Below are positions 1 to 6,785 of a stretch of DNA of 9,844 bases, one piece after another. A model generated the notes under the pieces. That model saw nothing but the letters and a program-made list of their open reading frames with translations. It searched no databases and was not told the origin of the DNA. How positions within the stretch are numbered: position 1 is the first letter of the stretch; each line of letters begins with the position of its first letter. A program made the position numbers and the translations under genes. Location: contig CALGNG010000205.1 in assembly GCA_937958735.1 (NCBI GenBank), forward strand, positions 1 through 9,844, written 5' to 3'. The stretch comes from an uncultured Aquimarina sp. Lineage in GTDB: Bacteria; Bacteroidota; Bacteroidia; Flavobacteriales; Flavobacteriaceae.

Positions 1-1
1 T

Positions 2-625
2 GATAACGAAGGGCGATTTGGCATAGTTCCCGAACCAGATAGCAACAAAACCTTTGTACGTGCTTCCCACGAATATGTGGATCTTAATATCGAATACCAA
101 AACCAATCTGGCTTTAGAAACTTTGCAGATTTTAGCTACTTTTTTGGAGGAGAAGGTGCTTTAGAAACCGAATATATAATTAGCAATACCACACAGTACT
201 TTAAACTTGTTGGTACAAAAGGAAACTTTGCCACACAATTACAGCTAAAGTACAGCAATCCTGTAAACGACACTGTATTTACACCAATAACTATAGACGA
301 CCAGCTAAATACTAGAGGGGTAGGAAACACTATAGATCGCGGAACATCTAGCACTACCTTAAATACGGAGTACCGCCATACATTATACGAAAAAGGTTGG
401 TTTGTTCTCCAAGGAAATGCCTTTACAGATGTTAGTAGCATACAAAGAACTGGAGGCGATTTTACCGACCAATTTTCTTCTGATAGCTTACGGGTTAATT
501 CTGGTATAGGCATCCGATTAATACACAAATATATTTTTAATGCTGTAATACGTTTTGATTACGGAATAAATATTACGGACAATGGAGACAATGGCTTTGT
601 GTTTGGTGTGGGTCAATATTTCTAA
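2..625 (+). CDS. Outer-membrane beta-barrel protein, C-terminal part (probably Omp85/BamA-like), 5'-truncated
   Basis: The frame is open from the first bases of the window to the TAA at 623-625, so this is the last ~207 residues of a longer protein whose start lies upstream. The GTG at 77 is an internal Val codon, not a start. The protein alternates polar and hydrophobic/aromatic residues as transmembrane beta-strands do, and it ends in GFVFGVGQYF, an outer-membrane C-terminal signature with a terminal Phe. Several features resemble the end of Omp85 (BamA/TamA/surface antigen D15) barrels: an Arg-Gly element (TRGVGN, near 311-328) followed by an NTEYR strand, then an FTD turn, a G-I-G-I-R-L strand and an I-R-F-D-Y-G strand before the last strand. 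By family knowledge such proteins insert or translocate proteins at the outer membrane. The N-terminal POTRA domains that would settle it are outside the window, and another flavobacterial porin-like barrel remains possible. Confidence 0.7.
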   Translation, partial: DNEGRFGIVPEPDSNKTFVRASHEYVDLNIEYQNQSGFRNFADFSYFFGGEGALETEYIISNTTQYFKLVGTKGNFATQLQLKYSNPVNDTVFTPITIDDQLNTRGVGNTIDRGTSSTTLNTEYRHTLYEKGWFVLQGNAFTDVSSIQRTGGDFTDQFSSDSLRVNSGIGIRLIHKYIFNAVIRFDYGINITDNGDNGFVFGVGQYF

Positions 626-674
626 AAACACAATGCTATAAAATATACGGTATTATTTTATAGCATTATGTTTT
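625..674. terminator. Bidirectional intrinsic terminator between convergent genes
   Basis: A perfect 14-bp inverted repeat (AATGCTATAAAATA at 632-645, TATTTTATAGCATT at 654-667) encloses an 8-base loop. After a single C/A mismatch (631/668) the pairing continues for 6 more bp, A-rich on the left (625-630) and T-rich on the right (669-674). Transcripts from either side would therefore form a long hairpin ending in a U-run. It lies immediately after the barrel gene's stop codon and 40 bases before the end of the convergent stress-protein gene, where a shared terminator is expected. Confidence 0.88.
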
Positions 675-713
675 CTTAGTTCTTGTTAAGGATAATTAAA
701 CCTCCCAAAATTA

Positions 714-1544
714 TTAAATTTTAAAAGTTACCACAGGCATTTTTAAATGGTTAACAATATTTTCGCCTATACTACCAGAGAAAAAATGAGAAAACCCTTT
801 GTAACCATGTGTTGGAATTCCTACAAAATTAGCATTTATAGTCTTGCAATAATCTTTAATACCTAGCTCTACACTATAATCACTAAACACCTTAACATTA
901 TCTGCATTATCCTTATATGGGTCTTCAAGTTTATTGAAAAAACGAGAAATTCTCTCTATAATTTTCGGAGAACTTTCAAAATTATCTGGAGTATTAATAT
1001 ACACCAAATTCATTTTTATTTTTAAAAGATCAAAAAAATCAAATGCCATTTTATAAGATTCTAAGTTTTCTTCCTTAAAATCACAGGCAAAAACAGCATT
1101 TTCTATCCTAAACCCTTCCATTTTATCTTTAATTACCATTACTGGTACCGAAGAATACCTTACCACTCGTTGTGTATTGGATCCTATAAAAAACTCCTCA
1201 AACCCACTAGAACCCTTGGAGCCCATTACAATTAAATCGGCTTCCACTTCTTTACTAATCGATTCTATTTCTTTGTAAACAGAAGTTTTCCTAACACTAT
1301 AGCTTACTTTCAAACCCTTCAAATAATCTTTATTTATAAAATTATTGAATTTTTTTTCGGTAAGCATTACAAAGGGAGCCGCATCAAAAGCATTAACTCC
1401 ATCATCTGGAAGCACGCCATCTCCTAGATCCAAAGTGTGTACTAAATGAATTTCTGCATTTTGTAAACGGGCAATACTTGCAGCCATATACAAAGCATGT
1501 TCTGCATAAATAGAGAAATCAACGGGGACAAGAATATTTTTCAT
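714..1544 (-). CDS. Universal stress protein (UspA family), tandem two-domain
   Basis: This 276-residue soluble cytoplasmic protein consists of two Usp domains in tandem (about 1-140 and 147-276). Domain 1 opens with NILVPVDFS, with Asp9 at the usual nucleotide-contacting place, and carries the complete ATP-binding motif G-2x-G-9x-G-S (Gly108, Gly111, Gly121, Ser122) followed by VPVMVI. Domain 2 keeps a matching first strand (VFACDF, Asp155) and the second half of the motif (Gly247, Gly257, Ser258), but has Pro244 where the first Gly is expected. Usp proteins bind ATP or other ligands and support survival under stress or growth arrest; the specific role here is unknown. The ATG at 1544 gives a family-typical N-terminus. 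The gene is monocistronic, convergent with the barrel gene and divergent from the flippase gene. Confidence 0.95.
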   Translation of the reverse strand: MKNILVPVDFSIYAEHALYMAASIARLQNAEIHLVHTLDLGDGVLPDDGVNAFDAAPFVMLTEKKFNNFINKDYLKGLKVSYSVRKTSVYKEIESISKEVEADLIVMGSKGSSGFEEFFIGSNTQRVVRYSSVPVMVIKDKMEGFRIENAVFACDFKEENLESYKMAFDFFDLLKIKMNLVYINTPDNFESSPKIIERISRFFNKLEDPYKDNADNVKVFSDYSVELGIKDYCKTINANFVGIPTHGYKGFSHFFSGSIGENIVNHLKMPVVTFKI

Positions 1545-1593
1545 AGCATGATGTATTAATAGTCGGTCTACTAAAGTTAAGGTTTTTTTTCTC

Positions 1594-1602
1594 CAAATAC
1601 TA
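1594..1602 (-). promoter_or_regulatory. Possible -7 element for the universal stress protein gene
   Basis: Read on the minus strand, TAGTATTTG resembles the Bacteroidota -7 consensus TAnnTTTG but has one extra spacer base. It ends about 50 bases upstream of the usp start. I see no clear -33 TTG at the expected distance. It overlaps a 6-bp inverted repeat (AATACT 1596-1601, AGTATT 1608-1613) that could be an operator or may be chance. Confidence 0.25.
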
Positions 1603-1652
1603 GAATAAGTATTGAAATCTAGGAAGGTAAGTTTAGGCGACTCGATTAGTTT

Positions 1653-1662
1653 TAGTACTTTG
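1653..1662 (+). promoter_or_regulatory. Possible -7 element for the flippase-led gene block
   Basis: TAGTACTTTG, followed by C, is close to the Bacteroidota -7 consensus TAnnTTTG, though its TA-to-TTTG spacing is off by one or two bases depending on which TA is used. It lies 25 bases upstream of the TTG start of the flippase, in the only non-coding region preceding the plus-strand block. A convincing -33 TTG was not found. Confidence 0.3.
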
Positions 1663-1687
1663 CAGACATTTAAAATAATTACTTTTT

Positions 1688-3124
1688 TTGAGCATTTTTA
1701 AAACCCTTTTTAAAGACACTTTCATCTATGGACTAGCTATGGTTATGCCTAAATTGGTAAACCTACTCCTAAATGGTCTTTACACCGATATTTTAGCTAC
1801 AGAAAATTATTCCGAAATTATTAACTTTTATGTTTATGCTGGTTTTCTTAATGTTATCCTAACCTACGGGATGGAAACTGCTTTTTTTAGGTTTTACAAC
1901 AAATCCAATAAAAAAAAAGAAGTGTACACCACTGCTTTAATTAGTCTATTAATAACCCTTCTATTATCCACAGTAGTAGTCACTATTTTTAGCAACACTA
2001 TAGCTTTATTCCTAGGGGTTTCCCAATCTATCTTGTTTATGATGATGGGTATTGTCTCCTTCGATATTTTAGTCGTAATCCCTTTTGCTTATTACCGCCT
2101 AAAAGGAAAAGCACTTACTTATTTTGGCATTCGAGTATTTACTTTAGTAGTAATGAATGCTGCCTTAAATTATTATTTCCTAATTAGCGTTCCAAAACAC
2201 CACATCCAACTACCGCACATAATTTCTTTTAATTCTACCGAAACCTATGTTTTCCTCGCTAATTTCATAGCCAACTCTTTAATGTTTCTATTGGTTTTCC
2301 CTAACTATTTTAGATACAAATGGAAGTTTAACCCTTCTATTTTTAAACAAATGTGGAAGTATGGGTCTCCCATACTAATTGCTGGATTTGCTTTTTTAAT
2401 TATAGAAAATTTAGACAAATTAATCCTAAAAGATTTATTAGGAAAACAACTTATGGGAGCGTACGGAGCTTGTTACAAACTAGGTGTATTTCTAATGTTA
2501 TTTATACAGGCTTTTAGGATGGGGGTAGAACCTTTTTTCTTTAGTCAAGCAGATCAATTAAATGCTAAAAAAAATTATGCTGTTGTTCTTCAGTTTTTTG
2601 TAATATTTGCCTCCTTAGGTGTTTTAACTGTCCTGTCTTTCCTAGACCTATTTGTAAGCATCATTATAAAAGACGAAAGCTATTTAGTAGCCATAAGTAT
2701 TGTTCCTATAATTCTATTGGCAAATTGGTGTCTAGGAGTTTACCAAAGTCTTTCTGTATGGTATAAAATTACAGACAACACCAACTTTGGAATGTATTTT
2801 ACTATTTTTGGAGCAGTAATAACCATTGTGTTTAATTATTTTTTGATTCCTAAAATAGGATTTATTGCCGCTGCTTATGCCACACTTGTTGCCTATGGTG
2901 GTATGATGCTTCTTTCTTATTTTTACGGAAGAAAATATTACAGAATCCCTTATCAGGTTTCAAAAATAGTATCCTATATAACAATGGCATTAAGCTTAAG
3001 CTTTTTTACTTGGTACTTATACCCCGAAAATTATAGCCTTAAATTTATAGCCATTTTTATCTATATAGGCCTTATATTTTTTATGGAAAAAGAAAGCATC
3101 AAGCAAATAGTAAAACGGCGATAA
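1688..3124 (+). CDS. Polysaccharide/oligosaccharide flippase (Wzx-like, MOP superfamily)
   Basis: This 478-residue, very hydrophobic protein has roughly 12-14 predicted membrane segments from near the N-terminus to about residue 470. The opening IFKTLFKDTFIYGLAMVMPK, a following ..LLLNGLYTDIL.. segment and the GMETAFFRF motif near residue 60 are typical of polysaccharide biosynthesis/export proteins of the MATE-like MOP superfamily. These move lipid-linked sugars across the inner membrane. The length fits the family. The start is a TTG at 1688: the reading frame is open back to a TAG at 1634-1636 but offers no better start, and the ATG at codon 18 (1739) would remove the conserved amphipathic N-terminal segment. 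It is the first gene of a co-directional block, 31 bases before dut. The substrate (O-antigen, capsule, or a peptidoglycan-type lipid intermediate) cannot be deduced. Confidence 0.9.
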   Translation: MSIFKTLFKDTFIYGLAMVMPKLVNLLLNGLYTDILATENYSEIINFYVYAGFLNVILTYGMETAFFRFYNKSNKKKEVYTTALISLLITLLLSTVVVTIFSNTIALFLGVSQSILFMMMGIVSFDILVVIPFAYYRLKGKALTYFGIRVFTLVVMNAALNYYFLISVPKHHIQLPHIISFNSTETYVFLANFIANSLMFLLVFPNYFRYKWKFNPSIFKQMWKYGSPILIAGFAFLIIENLDKLILKDLLGKQLMGAYGACYKLGVFLMLFIQAFRMGVEPFFFSQADQLNAKKNYAVVLQFFVIFASLGVLTVLSFLDLFVSIIIKDESYLVAISIVPIILLANWCLGVYQSLSVWYKITDNTNFGMYFTIFGAVITIVFNYFLIPKIGFIAAAYATLVAYGGMMLLSYFYGRKYYRIPYQVSKIVSYITMALSLSFFTWYLYPENYSLKFIAIFIYIGLIFFMEKESIKQIVKRR

Positions 3125-3155
3125 TTAAAACAATACACATACTTTAAACTTAATT

Positions 3156-3590
3156 ATGAATATTGATATTGTAAACACCTCTACACACGAACTTCCTAAC
3201 TACGAGACATTACTTTCTGCTGGAATGGATCTAAGAGCTGTTACCGAAGCCCCTATAACCATTGGGTCCCTAGAACGTGTACTTATAAAAACAGGACTAT
3301 TTATAGCACTACCAAAAGGGTACGAAGCCCAAGTGCGACCTAGAAGTGGCCTAGCTTACAAAAAAGGAATTACCGTTTTAAATTCCCCTGGAACCATAGA
3401 TGCCGATTATAGAGGCGAAATAGGGGTTATTTTAGTAAACCTATCTAAAGAAGATTTTATTATAGAAAACGGAGACAGAATAGCACAAATGGTTATTGCC
3501 CAATACGAACGGGCTAACTGGAATAAAGTTTCCAAACTTACAGAAACCACAAGAGGCACTGGAGGTTTTGGAAGCACTGGCATAAAATAA
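3156..3590 (+). CDS. dut: dUTP diphosphatase (dUTPase)
   Basis: This 144-residue protein is the normal length for a homotrimeric dUTPase, which hydrolyses dUTP to dUMP and pyrophosphate. It keeps uracil out of DNA and supplies dUMP for thymidylate synthesis in the cytoplasm. All five family motifs are present in order: AGMDLRA (22-28), RPRSGLA (61-67), [12 protein letters not shown] (79-90) with the probable catalytic Asp84, GDRIAQM (106-112), and the C-terminal Gly-rich [10 protein letters not shown] (133-142) whose Phe stacks on the base. The ATG at 3156 gives a complete first strand. It lies 31 bases after the flippase and 70 bases before the nucleotidyltransferase. Its function is unrelated to the envelope genes around it, so the linkage may be only transcriptional. 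Confidence 0.98.
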   Translation: MNIDIVNTSTHELPNYETLLSAGMDLRAVTEAPITIGSLERVLIKTGLFIALPKGYEAQVRPRSGLAYKKGITVLNSPGTIDADYRGEIGVILVNLSKEDFIIENGDRIAQMVIAQYERANWNKVSKLTETTRGTGGFGSTGIK

Positions 3591-3660
3591 CTCTTATTAA
3601 AAATAATAATTTAAACAAAAGTCGATCTATAAAGACTCCAATAAATTAACAAACAATAAA

Positions 3661-4668
3661 ATGAAAATAATTGTACCTATGGCAGGACGTGGTTCTCGAT
3701 TAAGACCACATTCTTTAACCGTTCCCAAACCTTTAATTCCTATTGCAGGAAAACCTATTGTACAACGTCTAGTAGAAGATATTGCTAAAGTTGCTGGGCA
3801 AAAAATAGAAGAAGTAGCATTTATTACTAAAAAGGAATTTGAAGCCGAAGAAACTCTAATAGCTATAGCCGATAACTTAGGAGCTAAAGCCTCTATATAC
3901 TATCAGGAAACCCCACTAGGAACTGGGCACGCCATTATGTGTGCTAAAGAAAGCCTATCGGGACCCTGCGTAGTGGCTTATGCCGACACGTTATTTAAAG
4001 CAGACTTTGAGCTGGATCCCAACGCAGATGCTGTTATTTGGACCAAACAAGTAGACCAACCCGAAGCTTATGGAGTCGTAAAATTAAACGCTAAAAACGA
4101 AATTACCGAATTGGTTGAAAAACCAGAAGAATTTGTTTCTGACCAAGCGGTTATAGGTATTTATTATTTCAAAGAAGGTTTAGAACTAAAAGCCTCTCTC
4201 CAAAAAGTACTGGATGCGAAATTAATGCATGGTGGAGAATACCAGATTAACGACGGGATAAAAGACTTAATGACTCAAGGAAAAATCTTTAAAACAGGCA
4301 CTGTAAGCGAGTGGATGGATTGCGGGAATAAAAAAGTGGCCGTGGAGACCAACACTCGTGTTTTAAACTTCCTACACCAAGAACAAGAAGAGGATTTAAT
4401 AGACTCTACTGTAAAAATAGAAAATTCTGAAATTATACACCCTTGTTTTATTGGTAAAAATGTAACTTTAATAAATGCAAAAATAGGACCAAATGTTTCT
4501 ATTGGAGCCAATTGCACACTAACCAATGTCGTAATAGATACTAGTCTGATCCAAAACGAAACAGAAATCAAAAATGCTACATTAACCGATTCTATGATTG
4601 GAAATAAAGTAAAGTATGATGGTAAGTTTACATCAGTAAGTATTGGCGATTATTCAATATTAGAATAA
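3661..4668 (+). CDS. Sugar-phosphate nucleotidyltransferase with C-terminal left-handed beta-helix
   Basis: This 335-residue enzyme transfers a nucleotide from an NTP to a sugar 1-phosphate, giving an NDP-sugar and pyrophosphate. Residues 1-230 form the GT-A/Rossmann-like transferase domain: the signature GRGSRLRPHSLTVPKPL (9-25) with Arg13 and Lys23, PLGTGHA (85-91) for base and sugar contact, AYADT with metal-binding Asp109, EAYGVV (135-140), VEKP (152-155) and EWMDCG (217-222). Residues ~248-333 show hexapeptide-like repeats (..IENSEI.., IGKNVTL, IGPNVSIGANCTL, IGNKVKY) of a left-handed beta-helix. That tail is far shorter than GlmU's acetyltransferase domain, so it is probably structural or for oligomerisation. 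The N-terminus resembles glucose-1-phosphate thymidylyl/uridylyltransferases, but the sugar and nucleotide cannot be assigned. Its TAA is one base before the TTG start of the TPR gene. Confidence 0.92.
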   Translation: MKIIVPMAGRGSRLRPHSLTVPKPLIPIAGKPIVQRLVEDIAKVAGQKIEEVAFITKKEFEAEETLIAIADNLGAKASIYYQETPLGTGHAIMCAKESLSGPCVVAYADTLFKADFELDPNADAVIWTKQVDQPEAYGVVKLNAKNEITELVEKPEEFVSDQAVIGIYYFKEGLELKASLQKVLDAKLMHGGEYQINDGIKDLMTQGKIFKTGTVSEWMDCGNKKVAVETNTRVLNFLHQEQEEDLIDSTVKIENSEIIHPCFIGKNVTLINAKIGPNVSIGANCTLTNVVIDTSLIQNETEIKNATLTDSMIGNKVKYDGKFTSVSIGDYSILE

Positions 4669-4669
4669 A

Positions 4670-6025
4670 TTGAAAAAAAGAAGATTACATACTAGTTTGT
4701 TATTTTTTATGATGTGGATTTGTTTTTTTGCGCAGCAAAATCCAAATCCACCATCTAATATTAATGACATCTCCAAAACCTCTAAAACATTTAAAAAGCA
4801 TTTTTTTGACGCTTTAAGCAATAGAGCCGTGGAACAATACGAAAAAGCAATAAAAAACCTAGAGGCCTGTTTAAAACTTAACCACACCTTACCCGTATTA
4901 TATTACGAATTAGCACAAAACGAAATTAGTTTACGTTTTTACGATAGTGCAAAAAACAATTTAAAGAAGGCTTTAGAACTAGACCCTAATAATATCGAAA
5001 TTCTAAAAAGCCTATCTGAAACACATTTTATTCTTAAAAATTTTGACGAACGCATTGCTATATTAAAAAAATTAAGCAAGATTAATCCAAAATACCAATA
5101 CAACCTAGCGCGGACCTACAGCTTTACTCAACAATACGAAAAAGCCCTAACTGTCTTAAATGAATATCAAAAAAAATATGGTTATGATTCCAGAATAGAA
5201 TCTTTTAAAAATCAAATTTATGCCTCTTCCAAAAACCGTAAATTTATTATTACAGATCTTGAAAAAACCATAGATAAAAACCCAAAAAACGAAAAAGCTT
5301 ATTTACAACTTATAAGTCTTTACAAAAAAAACAATCAAGAAAGCAAATACACCGAAACGATTGAACGCCTTAAACAAGCTGCACCCAATACTCCGATGCT
5401 AGAGTATTTTAATTTCCAAAACTATCTAAATTCTGGAGATACTCTTAAAGCGACAGAAGCCATGGAAAAAATCACCTCTGGAGGTAGCTTTAGCCAAAAT
5501 ATAAAAACAAAAGTACTTAACGACTTTAATAATTTTAAAGCCCAAAGAGCTAATACTACTCCAGCAACTAATAGCGTCACAAAAAAAAATATTAACAAAG
5601 ATCTAGAACCTCTTTTTAAATTGTCCACTATAAACTTTAACCAAGGCAACACAGAAAGCCTTCTTAAAGCCTACCAAAACAATTTAAAGACCGACTCCAA
5701 TAATTACGATCTAATTAAAAATACACTGCTGCTACAAATGCATCAAGAGAAATGGAGTAATGCAAAAAAATTAATAGAAACTGGTATCGAAAAACATCCC
5801 TCGCAACCATTTTTATATCTTATAAAGGGAACTATATTAGCCCAAGAAAATAAACACAATAACGCTATAACTAATTTTAAAGATGGTTTGGATTATATTG
5901 TAGACGATCTGGAATTAGAACGCACACTATATTTTAAACTAGCAAAATCTTATAATAGCAATGGCGAACTAGAAAAAGCCAAAAAGTATCAAGAAAAAGG
6001 TGAAAAAATTGAACTCTCTAATTAG
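4670..6025 (+). CDS. Exported tetratricopeptide-repeat protein
   Basis: This 451-residue protein starts at a TTG one base after the preceding stop codon; the resulting N-terminus is a good signal peptide (MKKRR, a hydrophobic core, then ICFFA|QQ near residues 21-22), which strongly supports this start. Helical TPR units are visible around 50-150 (for example SAKNNLKKALELDPNN and the YEKALTVLNEYQ helix) and again around 355-445 (AKKLIETGIEKHPSQP, NNAITNFKDGLD, ELEKAKKYQEKGEK). Less regular helices lie between them, with a short Asn/Thr-rich linker near 294-308. TPR arrays are protein-binding scaffolds; with its signal peptide this one should act in the periplasm or at the outer membrane. No catalytic motif is seen. 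Its last 26 bases overlap the start of the lipoprotein gene, suggesting translational coupling and a shared process with the next two genes. Confidence 0.88.
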   Translation: MKKRRLHTSLLFFMMWICFFAQQNPNPPSNINDISKTSKTFKKHFFDALSNRAVEQYEKAIKNLEACLKLNHTLPVLYYELAQNEISLRFYDSAKNNLKKALELDPNNIEILKSLSETHFILKNFDERIAILKKLSKINPKYQYNLARTYSFTQQYEKALTVLNEYQKKYGYDSRIESFKNQIYASSKNRKFIITDLEKTIDKNPKNEKAYLQLISLYKKNNQESKYTETIERLKQAAPNTPMLEYFNFQNYLNSGDTLKATEAMEKITSGGSFSQNIKTKVLNDFNNFKAQRANTTPATNSVTKKNINKDLEPLFKLSTINFNQGNTESLLKAYQNNLKTDSNNYDLIKNTLLLQMHQEKWSNAKKLIETGIEKHPSQPFLYLIKGTILAQENKHNNAITNFKDGLDYIVDDLELERTLYFKLAKSYNSNGELEKAKKYQEKGEKIELSN

Positions 6026-6782
6026 GAAAAGCCTCTACATCTGTTTAACCATATTGTTATTTACATCCTGTAAAACAAGAAAAATAGATGCTAATGCTAA
6101 ATTAAACAAGAAAACCTCTGTAAAAGAAGTTTTAGCCATACATAACGCCAAAGCATTTAATTACAAAACACTACAGTCCCGTGTTAAGGTAAATTATAAC
6201 GATGGCAAAAAAACCGTATCCCCATCTATAAGTTTACGTATGGAAAAAGACAAACAAATTTGGCTAAGCGCTAAATTTTTAGGCTTTACTGTTGCTAAAA
6301 TTTACATCACCCCCAACAAAGTGTCTTTCTACGAAAAAATAGGAAAACGCTATTACGATGGCGATTTTACTGCTCTATCCACTATTTTGGGTCAAGAAAT
6401 AAATTTTTCACAAATTCAAAACCTATTATTGGGTCAAAGTATTTTAAACGTTAATTCGAAGTCTATAGAATCCACTTGGCAAGCTCCCAATTTTATAACA
6501 CTAAAACCTAAACAACAAAACAGCAACCTAGACTTAAAATTATTGTTTTATATAATCAATGCTAAAGTCGCCCGTTATACTATAAAACAGGACAACAAAA
6601 CACTCTCTATAGCCTATCCTAATTATCAAGAAGTAGAAAGTCAATATTTTCCAGAACAAATTATTATTAAAGCAAATAAAAGAGTAATAGATATGGCTTT
6701 TAAATCTGTAGAAATTAATAAAAATCTAACATTTCCTTACAGTATCCCCGAAGGTTATACCCAATTTAAAATAAGTAAGTAA
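6000..6782 (+). CDS. DUF4292-family lipoprotein, LolB/LolA-like
   Basis: This 260-residue protein starts at a GTG inside the 3' end of the TPR gene. Translation from there gives a classic lipoprotein signal: MKKLNSLIRK, a hydrophobic stretch and the lipobox LFTSC with Cys24 (codon 6069-6071). The residue after the Cys is Lys, followed by Thr-Arg-Lys. The mature part contains RMEKDKQIWLSAKFLGFTVAKIYITP and YYDGDFTALSTILG, a pattern I associate with DUF4292, a Bacteroidota family. The run of antiparallel strands carrying Trp and hydrophobic residues recalls the LolA/LolB lipoprotein-carrier half-barrel. Recognition is from memory of the family; the LolB-like function is inference. Positioned between an exported TPR protein and an EnvC-like protein, it is likely an outer-membrane component of the same envelope process. 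The downstream gene begins 3 bases after its stop. Confidence 0.82.
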   Translation: MKKLNSLIRKSLYICLTILLFTSCKTRKIDANAKLNKKTSVKEVLAIHNAKAFNYKTLQSRVKVNYNDGKKTVSPSISLRMEKDKQIWLSAKFLGFTVAKIYITPNKVSFYEKIGKRYYDGDFTALSTILGQEINFSQIQNLLLGQSILNVNSKSIESTWQAPNFITLKPKQQNSNLDLKLLFYIINAKVARYTIKQDNKTLSIAYPNYQEVESQYFPEQIIIKANKRVIDMAFKSVEINKNLTFPYSIPEGYTQFKISK

Positions 6783-6785
6783 TAG

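Noticed and set aside
136..528. 130-codon minus-strand frame inside the barrel gene
   Set aside because: It is antisense to a clear coding region, shows no family resemblance and has no upstream signal.
77..625. GTG at 77 as the start of a 182-residue protein
   Set aside because: The same frame is open back to position 2 with protein-like sequence, and the product has no signal peptide from this codon although it is a membrane barrel. It is a truncated longer gene.
1739..3124. ATG at codon 18 of the flippase as the true start
   Set aside because: It would delete the conserved N-terminal segment that precedes the first membrane helix in this family; the TTG at 1688 fits better.
4275..4887. 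Minus-strand frames opposite the nucleotidyltransferase and the start of the TPR gene
   Set aside because: Both are antisense shadows; their composition follows from the AT-rich coding strand opposite.
5422..5652. 76-codon minus-strand frame inside the TPR gene with a hydrophobic stretch
   Set aside because: It is antisense to the Asn/Thr-rich linker; the apparent membrane segment is the complement of that codon usage.
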